64,000 nucleotides of DNA, from contig CM043951.1 in assembly GCA_014529385.2 (NCBI GenBank), forward strand, positions 111,621,469-111,685,468, in the 5' to 3' direction. This document shows positions 22,151 through 32,158 of this stretch, piece by piece. Each line of letters starts with the position of its first letter. Position 1 is the first letter of the stretch. Both the position numbers and the translations under genes were made by a program. Origin of the DNA: Adiantum capillus-veneris. Its lineage: Eukaryota > Streptophyta > Polypodiopsida > Polypodiales > Pteridaceae. A model generated the notes under the pieces. The model saw only the letters and a list, made by a program, of their open reading frames with translations, did not search any database and was not told where the DNA came from.

Positions 22151-22394
22151 ACAAGAAGTTTCTTCATAGCAACACAATTGAGATCGACAAACTATGTATA
22201 ATTGCGAATATGAAGCATTGTATATGATCAAAACACATTTCAATACAAGGTACTTTTACAACGGTTTTTGACACGATCTTCATTCTACTCTCAAGCTATA
22301 TTGAATCTGTAAAGTTGTTATCTGGTTATTAGTCTGAGTATTGTGGTTCTCCTTGTCATTCAACCTCCACATCTATTATCAATTTCTCTTCTAT
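22151..22394. other. Gene-free interval
   Basis: AT-rich sequence without a supported gene, between the RING-like pseudogene and the opposite-strand hAT fragment. Confidence 0.4.
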
Positions 22395-22736
22395 TCAGTC
22401 TATGGTGCATTGAGATACACCAACATTAAACTCTTTCTCGTCTTTGTTTTGATAATCATACAACCAGGTTGGGATTTCCTCCTCGTAGCCAACACGTTCA
22501 ATGTGATTCAATATCTTTTCATTGCAAAACATATACACTAATTTTTTCGCTCTATTTTCTAATAGTCTGTTGTTGCAAATCGTGTTGTGAACATACTTGT
22601 ACAAACTCCAGTTTCTCTCTGAACTTGAGTTTGCTGCACATTGTGCCATTACTTTCATTACAAGGGGACGTAAGGTAGAGTAATGCTCTCCACCATTCAT
22701 CATCCACCACCTCCATGCAGGTTGCTCTGTTGCCAT
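22395..22736 (-). pseudogene. hAT transposase, C-terminal dimerisation domain fragment
   Basis: The minus-strand frame of 113 codons reads WRWWMMNGGEHYSTLRPL, then MAQCAANSSSERNWSLYKYV and NNRLLENRAKKLVYMFCNEK. The SSERNWS and NRLL...RA...LV spacing is the signature of the hAT C-terminal dimerisation domain. The rest of the transposase is not next to it. The N-terminal type hAT pseudogene at 48.2 kb is on the other strand and far away. Probably a leftover fragment next to the CACTA insertion. Confidence 0.75.
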
Positions 22737-22926
22737 TACCTATACAAAATCATTCGCAAAAGAACCTTCTTTTAATCTAAATGGACTCGTTTTTTTTATG
22801 CAATCAATTCAGTCATGAACGTTGGAGTATAACATGTTGACCACGTGATAGAAATCACTTACACTACAAGAGGTTGTGTGCTCTTGTGACGCTGTTAGTG
22901 ACGGAAATACACTGGGTTTTTATAAC

Positions 22927-23089
22927 CCCCGGCGTCGCTAAAACCGTCGCTACGAGCGTCGCTACGAGAGCGTCGCTATATGCGTCGCTATACGCGTCGC
23001 TATATAGCGACGCATATAGCGACGTTTACACAGAAGACTATAGCGACGTTCGTAGCGACGCTACAGAGCCATAAATAGCGACGCCCGGG
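22927..23089. repeat. Left subterminal repeat array, palindromic
   Basis: About six forward copies of a GCGTCGCTA-type unit are followed by about five inverted copies (TAGCGACG). Subterminal repeats of this kind are the binding sites of the TNPA-type protein in known CACTA elements. The outer parts read ccggcgtcgct and agcgacgcccgg, so the whole can fold on itself. Confidence 0.85.
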
Positions 23090-23424
23090 AGAATTTTTTT
23101 TTGGTGGCAGGGCATTGAATGCCTTGCCACCCATCAACCATATTGTACTTGATTCACTTTTTAAAAAAAGTGCAAGGGTAGATAATAGACCCAAAATAGT
23201 CACCCACAAGACGCATTGTTTGCAAAATTGACAATTGTACACATCATAGGCAAAATGAATTGATTGGCAAATATAATAATGACAATTGTACAACATCATA
23301 GGCATAAAGAATTGATTGGCAAAAGGAACTGCGGTGACAAATGTAATAATATACATGGTTCAAAAAGACGTATAAAATCCGTCTCATGATACATAAGCTA
23401 TGAGAAACCCTAAACTAATGCTAT

Positions 23425-24776
23425 CTAGCTACGGTTAAACTGACGTCGTCTAGTCAGACGTCTCATCGCGTCCAAGCGGCGTATCTGTTGGATTCTGCAA
23501 AAAAAGACAATAAGACAGCTTTCAGTAAGTATAAACATATAACGACATTTATAAAAAAATACAAAAAATAAAAAAGAGTAAACCCTAATACTAACCATGC
23601 CGCTGCGAGAACTGAGAATGTCCATCAGGGCGTTTAAGCCCTTCTTGCCTGCGTACTCGCGCTCGTACGGTGTGGGATCACGTCCTGTCATCGACCACTG
23701 TCAAAACATACAAAGATTTCATTATGTTAGAACTAAAAAACTCATAAACCCTAAACTATCAAACATAAAGAGCAATGTGAAAACACTTACAAAATCGGCC
23801 TCAAATGATGCCCATCCACCGCTCCCCAAGTGGTGCGAGCTCCCTGCCTCTACTCGCGCTCTCGCTGCATCCTTTTGTTGCTTCCACTTGTCAGGATTCT
23901 CGCGCGCTGCTTTCTTCGCATTCTTCCAATCTTCTTTGGCCAGCCAATCTGGCCTGTTCCACCCATTCTTGATTGCTTTTTGCACTTCGGAACGCTTGTG
24001 TTTGCAGTATTCGCGCATTCAAATCTTCATCAGGTCTTCATTGAAGCGCTGATCCCGTGTTGGAACGGGAAACTCATCATGAAGTATGCTGATGACTCTG
24101 TTTTTTAAATCACTTGGTACTTCACTCCATTTGTTTAGTATGTAGTGTCTAAACAGCTGAGAGCAAAGACCACGCATGCGCGAGATCACCTTCTTGCCGT
24201 CATCATCCATGATGATGCCGCCGCTGATGTCGACGGAGTAAGGCAAGCCCTCTGGCCGGTGATGCGTGAACCCGGGTGTCCCGGCAGGGGTCTCTAGCGG
24301 CGTGTCGATGGGGGTACGGACGTCAGGTGTCTCCACCGGCGTCTGGGCCCCGAAGCGAGGAGTGTCGAGTGGGGTGGCTCGTGGCGGAGTAGGTAGAGGT
24401 GTGTAGCTTCTAGGAACAGTCAGCCGTGCAAAAACTGGTGTAGATGGCGATGTTGTGGCTGGTGTGGGGGCGGACAAAGAAGGGGAGGGTAAAGAGCCTC
24501 ATCGAACACGAGGCGGTGTGGAGGCATCGGTGGCGGAATCCCCACAACAACCGCCACCGCCACCACTAGAGCGCCAGTTTCTAGACGAGTGTGAAGCTCG
24601 TGTCGTCGACGCCGAAGCTTCGGAGCGCGCCGAATGCTCCGAAAGAGAGGGAGATGCGGATGGAGTAGGAACGCGCGATGAGGCGCCAGAGCCATGACGC
24701 TCCACGTACCACTATCTCTGCTGCGGTGACAAAGAAGAAAGAAACTCCTCATCATCCATACCTGCATTAAACACAC
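23425..24776 (-). pseudogene. TNPA-like second gene of the CACTA element
   Basis: From the minus strand: a short start (MDDEEFLSSLSPQQR, near 24768) followed by a stop; a Thr/Pro-rich region with TP repeats (for example TPVETPDVRTPIDTPLETP); then HYILNKWSEVPSDLKNRVIS and, after a TGA at about 24019, WNRPDWLAKEDWKNAKKAAR and ASFEADF. A last part reads MTGRDPTPYEREYAGKKG. The tryptophan spacing and K/R-rich helix fit the plant En/Spm family of TNPA-like proteins. Splice-like borders are seen before the last part (tttgacag, acceptor) and after it (GTTAGT, donor). In known systems this protein binds the subterminal repeats. Confidence 0.65.
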
Positions 24777-25031
24777 GAATATTTAAACTTAATATTGAAT
24801 GAATAGAGTAGACAATGACGCAAAGACCATTAAATACAATGACGTAATGACGCATATAAATACAATGACGCAATGAATTGAGTGATAGAAGAGGCAAGTC
24901 GAAAACTCAGAATTTTCAATCAAAAGATGTGAGCGGGAGTAGAAAAGAGCGTTATACACCATGGAAGGTACTTAGAGAGCCAAAGCTTTTACAACACGGA
25001 GCAAAATTGTTCAAATACAATATTTGTGGCT

Positions 25032-27610
25032 TTAAGAGATCTCTCTCTCATCCTCGCATAACTCAGCATAACTTCCTATATCTATATAGAGCTCTCCGTT
25101 TAAACACATATCCTCTGTTTCATTTTGTAGCTCCTCTGCATGCACCCCATATAGAGTAGTAGCATCTTGATGCTCGTCTGGCACCACCGCAGCGGCTTCT
25201 GATTGAGCATCTTCTCTGATCTCCTCCATTGATGTCGTTGTGATTGGCACATGGTAGCCTTCATACGTGCTTGCACTACGAGGGGCTACCTCTATTACGT
25301 ACCACCAGTTTGATGTAGACTTTGTAGGATGAAATATTACCTGCTAGAGCCACATAACTTACATGAGAGCTTTCAAGCACATAACTTGTAAAAGGGGGAT
25401 GTTAACTATTTACATACTTACTTGTTCACAATGCTCGGGTAGTACGAAAGTGTCTCTTAGGTCAGTCCATTTCTTAGTAGAATCCACCTCAATAAAACCA
25501 GACTCTCCTCTACGCACAGTAGCATTGCGACCCTCCATGATTATCTTGAACCATTGCACGTCGAACAAGTCGACAAAAAATCCTCTGTAATCGATCCTCA
25601 AAATCTCTTGTAGCGTGCCGAAGTAAGTGAGTTCCGCCACCACAGGATCTGCATCAGAGGAACGTCATCGACTAGACTGTTCAAATTTTGCCATGATTCC
25701 ACAATCTTGAGTAAAACGCTTTTTGTCGATTCGTTCCACCCTAAAATGTCGACCTTTACACCATGATGCTGTGTATGAATTATACTACAACGAGCAAAGA
25801 TTATGAGTGGCCGTTCAAACGTTTATAAATAAAGTCACTTGCTAGTCGTACATTGCAAACTTACCTTGGTCGAGCAAGTGATTGATCATGAGTCAAGGCC
25901 AGTATGGTAACTCGTACCATAGAGATAGTCTCTTCATCCCTGGAGGCAATCCGTCTTCGCACATCTCCTTCTGCTCTAACCATGCTTGTGCAGACATCCT
26001 TGGTGGCTCTCTTCCCAAAAAGCCGTCGCGTAACACATGATTCTCTGGAAGATACGCTTGATGACCTTCGTAGATTTGCTTCTTCAGTGAGGGTGCCCTA
26101 CGTGCATTCAGTCTAGGTCCACATGTGACACATGCTCTGTATCCGCTTGTTTGAAGCCCTGCATGTATACACATGATAATAGATCAACTATGGGAAAAAA
26201 CAAGATTTACAGTGTCTGAGTGAGGAGTGCCAATAGATCACCTGAGCATTCTGTTAGCCCAGAATAGTCATGCATGGTCCACATTAGAATGCCTCTGATC
26301 AAAGCATTCCGTCGTCCTGTGTGTCGGCTCATATCCACCACCTCTATGCCAATCCACAATTGTTGTAGTTCTTCCAATAGTGGACCAAGATACACATCCA
26401 TATTCCCCACTTTATATCGCCCTGGCACAATCAAGCTTAGCCATAGGTGCCCCTTCTTCGTAGTCAACCACGGGGGAATGTTGTAGTTGACGATGACAAC
26501 GGGCCATACACTGTAAGATGTTGATCTTTGACCAAATGGATTTACGTCATCCATAGCCAGGCCTAAGCGCAAATTTCGAGCTTCCCTGGCAAAATCCGAC
26601 CATGTTCCATCTATATGTTTCCACGCTACGCAATCTGCAGGAATTCGTAGCACACCATCCGAAGATTTATTCTCCTCATGCCATGATGCTAGGGCGACCA
26701 TGGACTTACATTCGAAGAAATGCTTGATGCGAGGAAGCAGAGGGAAATGTCGCAAAACCTTTTGTGGAATTTTTGTCCCGTGGAGATCTACTCGATATCT
26801 TTCGGAATCACATTTAGGACACTTCTCCATGTCTATGTATTCCCCTATGAAAAGAATGCAGTCATTAGGACAAGCGTGGATAGAATTGTAATCCATCCCC
26901 AAGTTTCGCAAAATCTTTCTTGCTTCATCTCGGGAATCTGGCATCACATTGTCAGCTGGTAGTATGTGCTCTTTCAGCAATCTACACAACATAAAAATAT
27001 GATACAGTCGTGTAAAAATCTATCAGATCATTATACATTTAGAGTTCTATTAAAGTAAACTAATTGTAATAGATCACCTGAAAAGCGCTGTGACGCTAGT
27101 GTCACTCCATCCAAACTTTGCCTGCATGTTGAGAAGAACCAGGAGTGCTTTCAATCTAGACATACGTGCTCCATTATACAATGGCGTATCGGCTTCACTT
27201 TTCATATCATCATAGATAAGCCTTTCTGAATCCATGATCGTCTCGATCATTTCATCAATCTCGGGCTCAAACATTGCCTCGTTGGGAATGTGCTCTGCAT
27301 GATCATCCCCCGCGCTGTCAGAGGCTACATCTTGTGGCCTCACATATGCTGCTTGACCAAAGCGCCTGCGAACACGTCTATTGGGTTGCAAGATTGCTGC
27401 TTGTTGGCCAGTGTCAGAGTCCGACGAGTTATAATTGGCAACAACTCGATCTATAATAGATGGATCGAACTCGCCAAATTCGCGAACGTGCTGCAAAGAA
27501 ACACGTCTTGTCCGTCGCACAGCATGCTTGCATTGATTACAAGGACATAAGACCCTCGTTGAGAGATAGGTGTTTCGGTTGGACGGTCCCACATCCTCGT
27601 CGCTACTCAT
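25032..27610 (-). pseudogene. TNP2-like CACTA transposase, missing its central-C-terminal part
   Basis: Exon 1 (27610 to about 27078) has an N-terminal CPCNQCKH zinc-like motif and ends in LLNMQAKFGWSDTSVTALFR. Exon 2 (about 26990-26240) is the transposase core: NSIHACPNDCILF, CPKCDSERYRVD, KVLRHFPLLPRI, EARNLRLGLAMDDVNPFG, WPVVIVNYNIPPWL and VPGRYKVGNMDVYLGPLLEEL. Exon 3 (to 25893) has RACVTCGPRLNARR and LSLWYELPYWP. Then a DUF4216-type segment (25643-25250) reads YFGTLQEILRIDYRG. Two introns have the same donor context CAG|GTGATC. Between LPYW and the DUF4216 segment only about 250 bases remain, too short for the usual DUF4218 region, so it is an internal deletion. Confidence 0.85.
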
Positions 27611-27984
27611 AATGAGGATAAAAAACTTATAACCTAGACAACAAATTTAATATTCTATTGGCATTCTTCATCTTATCTCTCTCTCTCTCTCTCTCTTTAC
27701 CTCACATTCTCTAGTCATGTCCAATCCCCGCACACCTCGGTCTAGAGGTGCACGGAGATCAGAACCACCGGGTTATAATCTCGTCTTTATTGGTCAAAAC
27801 CTATATTTGTGGGTACAAGAAATCTACACACCCACGTCTACATGATACTGCATGTAGTGGACAAAAACCCTTTGCCTCTTCTCTAGCTGTAGCACTTCAC
27901 TTCATCTTAACATCTTTTCACAGTAGATCTTTTCACTGTTCGTCTAACTCTAAACCCTAAACCGTAAGTAATTCTTGCGTGGAC
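27611..27984. other. CACTA interior without a gene
   Basis: Contains a CT tract at 27676-27697. It lies upstream of the TNP2-like start and could hold its promoter, but I see no clear site. Confidence 0.35.
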
Positions 27985-28070
27985 TCGATCTAACATAAAT
28001 AAGCGTAAATCTAAATAAACGTAAATCTAGCTAAAAATAAAGCTAAATCTAATTTAACGTAAGTCTAGTG
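27985..28070. repeat. AT-rich direct repeat, copy 1, flanking the captured HMA exon
   Basis: The stretch rich in cgtaaatctaa-type units ends in aatttaacgtaagtctag. A very similar stretch lies at about 28276-28370 (ending aatttaatgtaagtctac). The two copies bracket the HMA segment at 28083-28275. Short internal repeats of taaatctaa make exact edges fuzzy. Confidence 0.75.
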
Positions 28071-28082
28071 ACTAGAGGTTGT

Positions 28083-28275
28083 CTAGATGGTCATTGTGTC
28101 GGGAATGTAGTGACTCTTGCCGCCCTGAAGATCCACCTTCTTACCTATCTTCTGAAGACATTTCACCAGTACTTTTGGATCGACGGAGCCCACCATGAGT
28201 GAAGGCAGCAATACCCTATATTCCATTGAGGGCTTTCTTCACCCGCTTCATGCAGGCATCGCAGTCTATGGATAC
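28083..28275 (-). pseudogene. Captured heavy-metal-associated (HMA) domain exon
   Basis: On the minus strand an acceptor-like aatctaatttag precedes a segment encoding VSIDCDACMKRVKKALNGI, with the metal-binding CxxC (CDAC). After a stop and frame change it reads VGSVDPKVLVKCLQKIGKKV and ends DTMTI at a TAG (28083-28085). Order and spacing match the HMA fold of plant HIPP-type metallochaperone-like proteins. About 10-15 codons in the middle are altered by the frame change, so it is a fragment, not a working gene. It is flanked by the two AT-rich repeats, inside the CACTA element, which suggests capture of a host exon. Confidence 0.7.
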
Positions 28276-28370
28276 CTAAATCTAATCTAATATAACGTAA
28301 ATCTAAATCTAGCTTAAATAAACGTAAATCTAGTTAAAAATAAACCTAAATCTAATTTAATGTAAGTCTA
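28276..28370. repeat. AT-rich direct repeat, copy 2
   Basis: Counterpart of 27985-28070 on the other side of the HMA exon. It has the same unit order (taaatctag, aataaacgtaaatctag, aataaacctaaatctaattt). Confidence 0.75.
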
Positions 28371-28861
28371 CATATAACCTAATCTTTAACGTCTTTTAAG
28401 ATAGTTTCCTACGACGTTATAACTCTCTTCTTCTTGTGTGTGTGCGCGTGTGTGGATGTGTGTGCCAATAAAAAGAGATAAATGGTATAACCTTTCTATC
28501 ACCCATGCCAAGTATGATAGATTGATTATGCCATTTCCCTCTTGAATAATAGGTCTTGAGTTCAAATCCTCGTCGGCTAGATCTTTAGGTCTTTTAATTT
28601 TAATTAGTTTCCTACGACGTTAAATTAGTTTCTCTCTCTTTCTCTCTCAATGTGTGTGCATTTTTTTGGATCGTATGCATGTTTTCTCTCTCTTTTCCTA
28701 TCTCAATGTGTGCGTTTTTTGTTTATGCATGTTCTCTCTCTCTTTTCCTCTCTCAATGCGTGCGTTTTTTGTTTATGCATGCTCTCTCTCTCTCTTTTTC
28801 TCTCTCAATGTGTGTGCGCATTCTTTGTTTATGTATGTGTGTGTGCGTTTTTGTTTTTGTT

Positions 28862-28897
<36 letters not shown>

Positions 28898-29048
28898 AAC
28901 ACTATGTGTGTGTGTGTATGTGTGTGTGTGAGAGAGAGAGAGAGGGAGAGAGAAAGAGGGGAAGGGAACATGAGAATGAGGAGAGGGAAGGAGCATACCT
29001 GGCTCTCCTTCCTCTCCTCGTGTGTGTGTGTGTGTGTGTGTGGAGAAG

Positions 29049-29083
<35 letters not shown>

Positions 29084-29177
29084 GGGAGAGCGTTACCTGG
29101 TCCTTGCTTGAGGGCGCCGAAAAACTCAGATCTAAGATCTGAGTTTTTGGGCGCGCTTGGTTATTTTTTTACCCCAG
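28371..29177. repeat. CACTA interior: microsatellite-rich, no gene
   Basis: Tracts of CT (28866-28894), TG (about 28903-28930), GA (28930-28943 and 29055-29080) and TG (29022-29041). Four diverged units of ctctctctctttttcctctctcaatg type with tgtgtgcg tails occupy about 28620-28830. Open frames across these tracts are composition effects. No gene is supported. Confidence 0.85.
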
Positions 29178-29287
29178 CCGGCGTCGCTATGAGCGTCACT
29201 ATAAGCGTCGCTATGAGCGTCGCAAATTTACAAAGAAATTTGCGACGCTCATAGCGACGCTTATAGCGACGCTCATAGCGACGCCGG
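29178..29287. repeat. Right subterminal palindrome of the CACTA element
   Basis: Two arms of about 52 bases (29178-29229 and 29236-29287) are inverted copies with one mismatch, separated by acaaag. Each arm is made of GCGTCGCTAT/GAGCGTC-type units, the same as at the left end. The structure could extrude as a cruciform or fold as a hairpin in single-stranded DNA. Confidence 0.93.
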
Positions 29288-29566
29288 GATTTTCATTTCT
29301 ATGAGATATGTGCGTTCCAGACGCATTGACAATATCAAAAGTTTCAAAATCTTCGACCACTTGATAGTTTTGTGACTTTTTGAGTTCTAGTGATGACGTA
29401 GCCCGTATCAAATGCACCGCATCTACCTTCTGAAAAAGGTGCTCGCATTAAATGAAAGAGAGTGCTCGTCTTCAAGGACCACTAGATTATTAAATGAGGA
29501 GAGGGACACCTTTTATATTTTTGTTAATATCAATCTATTTTTCTACGTAACGTAGGCTCTTCTCTC

Positions 29567-30380
29567 ATTGGAGGAGCTTATTTTCCTCTCTCTTCCAAAA
29601 GGCCCTCCAAAAGACCTCCGAAATCTCCTAATGAACAAGGGTTCCAATGAGCCTAAGGGGAAGGACAATGTCCAAAAGTATCCTAAGGGAAACTCCAACA
29701 AAGCTAAAGAGAGGGGAGTTTACAAAGGTAAAAGAATAAACTCTCTCCTGAAGAGATTGAGCGTTATCGTAAAGATAACCGGTGTTTCAAGTGCGGCGAA
29801 CAAGGACATGCGTACCGCGCTTTTCCCCAAAAGAACAACCGCCAAGATCCTCCTAGAGCTTCCTTGGTTGAAATCCAAGAGGAGGAGACTCACCAAACTC
29901 ACCACAAAGGATCTCCTCTATGCCATGCTTGGGGAAAGGTAAGAGAACACGATGCTTTTATTCTCTTTGACCCTGGTTCTACTCACAATTTTATATCTAT
30001 AGAGTTGGCCACCAAGCTAGGAATACAATCCTACGAGATGGGAGATGTCCTACCCGTAGACAGTGCCTTCAAGGGGCAAGAAGCTTCAGTCACTCCCTTA
30101 ATCGGGAAATTGAGGCTTCACGTCCAAGGCTATGTGGACAAAGAGGACTTCTTTATCTCTCCTCTCAAGCATGAGGATGTAATCCTAGGGGCACCATGGT
30201 TTGACCGCCTGGCTGCCGATGTTAAATTTCCTGAAAGGAGAATCTCCTTTAAGTTCAGGGAAAAAGACATGTATATGGATGCTAAGGAAATGGGTAACAC
30301 CATCCTCATTGTACATACACCAGCTTTCAACAAGTCAATAAAGAGCTCTATTTCCGTGTACATGATTTTTGTTAAAGACT
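29567..30380 (+). pseudogene. Ty3-type gag zinc knuckle and protease fragment
   Basis: In one frame, LSPEEIERYRKDNRCFKCGE leads into a zinc knuckle (29783-29824) whose last Cys is replaced by Phe (C-x2-C-x4-H-x4-F). This is followed by a retropepsin: ILFDPGSTHNFISIELATKL, where DPG replaces the catalytic DSG, then KHEDVILGAPWFDRLA and KFREKDMYM. The gag to protease order is Ty3-type and different from the copia frame that starts right after it. The changed catalytic triad and the missing rest show a dead fragment joined to copia DNA near 30380. Confidence 0.75.
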
Positions 30381-30389
30381 CTCAAATCA

Positions 30390-30888
30390 GTCTCGTAGCA
30401 AGTCCCGCAGTCCTAAGGGCAAGAGTGACATAGAATGCTACCATTGTGGCAAGAAGGGTCACATGAAAAGAGACTGCAGAGAATGGAAAGCAGAAAAAGT
30501 CAAAGAGAAAGCTGAAGACCATGGTGAGAAGAACAAGTCCTCAGTGAAGATTCAAGAAATAAATGTGACAAACACTGTTGCAGAGGGTGACAGTCTAGTG
30601 TCAAGAGACATCTACTTCTTGAAGAATACAATGGACTCAGCTCTTCTTACAGCATCTAATGGAAATGCACTGAGTGACTGGATTATAGACTCAGGGGCAT
30701 CACTTCATGTGTCTCCAAACAAGGAGTGGTTTACTTCTTATGTGACCACTAAAGATCATGTTCGGCTAGGCAATGGGCAGACATGTGAGATCTTAGGTGT
30801 TGGAGATGTTCAATTGAAGTTTCAGAATGGCTCTTCTTTCACATGTTCCCGCAATTACAAAGAGCTTGAGCAGCACAGGTTTACTTGA
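30390..30888 (+). pseudogene. Copia gag zinc knuckle and protease
   Basis: The frame begins with an SRSKSRS-rich run, then CYHCGKKGHMKRDC, an intact C-x2-C-x4-H-x4-C zinc knuckle, a lysine-rich linker and the protease site DWIIDSGASLHVSP with the canonical DSG. A one-base frame change between about 30830 and 30850 moves the protein into the next frame. Confidence 0.83.
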
Positions 30889-32158
30889 TGATGCTGGCTA
30901 CGTCACCACTTTTGGACAGAACATGTGGAAGATATCCAAGGGTTCTATGACTGTAGCACATGGAGTAAAGTTTGGAGGACTTTACATGATTTATGTATCA
31001 AATGTCTCTAAAAATGTAATCAATGTAACCGAGCAGCCGAACGTTTCTTTGTGGCATAGCCGGTTAGGACATATGTCCAAGAAGGGAATGGAAATCTTGT
31101 CTCGTTCTGGTTATTTTCCTGGCTTTTCATTTAATGATTTTGAATTCTGTGAACATTGTCTGTATGGTAAGCAAACACAGCAGCCACATAAGCATAGAAG
31201 CAGTAGAAGAGATACACAGTTGGCACTTGTTCATAGTGATTTGTGTGGACCTATGCCTAACCTATCTCTAGGGGGAGCTTCTTACTTTATGACATTTATA
31301 GATGATTACTGGAGGAAAGTATGGGTTTACTTTCTTAAGCACAAGGATGAAGCGTTTAGTGTTTTCAAAACGTTTGTGACACTTGTGGAGAATCAGAGTG
31401 GCAAGAAGCTTAAATGCTTACGCACTGACAATGGTGGAGAGTATGTTTCAAAGGCCTTTCAGGACTTTTGTGAGTCAAAAGGTATAAAACGTGAACGTAC
31501 TGCTCCTTACAATCCTCCTCAAAATGGTGTTGCTGAGAGGATGAATAGGACCATACAAGAGAAGGTCAGAAGTATGTTGTCTAATGCACAGCTGCCAAAT
31601 GGGTTTTGGGCTGAAGCTGTATCAACAGTTGTTCATCTTGTAAATAGATCTCCTAGCAAGGTTTTGCAAAAGGATTCAGTGCCAAAGATGGTATGGTCAG
31701 GCAAAATGCCCTCATACAAGCATCTCAGAGTCTTTGGTTGTGAGGCATATACTCACGTTCCAAAGGAATTTAGGAACAAACTTGAGCCAAAGAGTAGAAA
31801 GTGCATCTTTCAAGGCTATGGTAATTCTGGTGAGATGGGGTACAGACTTTGGGATCCCGAATCGAGAAAGGTTGTCCACAGCAATGATGTTCACTTTAAT
31901 GAATCCAAATATCATTCTAAACCAGAGAGGGTTAAGGAGATTAGAAGAGTTGTCTTCCAAGAAGATGGACCTGCACGTGCAAGACAAAATGTCAGGGCTC
32001 AAGAGGAGCAAGGACAGGATAGAGTAGAACCACAGGTTGTGGCTGAGCCTGAGCCACCTATTGTGCGTAGATCTGGACGTGTCACGCGACCTCCTGATAG
32101 GTTTTTTCCATCTATGAACTATGTCATGTTGACTGATTGCAATGAGCCTTCATGTTAG
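30845..32158 (+). pseudogene. Copia pol: end of protease, pre-integrase domain and integrase
   Basis: The frame starts with STGLLDDAGYVTTFG and the pre-integrase zinc domain (LWHSRLGHMSKKGMEIL, CEHCLYGKQTQ). The integrase core follows: VHSDLCGPM (first Asp), CLRTDNGGEYVS (second Asp) and NGVAERMNRTIQEKVRSM (Glu), so D, D, E are all there. It continues through HLRVFGCEAYTHVPKE to a TAG at 32156-32158, just before the RT region. Confidence 0.88.

Larger units (their letters stand above)
22862..29392 (-). mobile_element. CACTA DNA transposon
   Basis: The left end is CACTACAAGAGGTTGTG (22862) and the right end is proposed at a TAGTG at 29388-29392. Both ends carry subterminal arrays of GCGTCGCTAT-type repeats. 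Inside, on the minus strand, are a TNP2-like transposase (27610-25032) and a second TNPA-like gene (about 24776-23425). No matching 3 bp target duplication is seen (tta against atg), so the right end is the weaker call. TNP2 lacks a middle part, so the element is probably not autonomous. It has captured an HMA exon near 28.1 kb. Confidence 0.8.

Noticed and set aside
24420-24776. 118-codon minus-strand ORF rich in His, Pro and Arg
   Set aside because: It is the out-of-frame shadow of the Ser-rich start of the TNPA-like gene.
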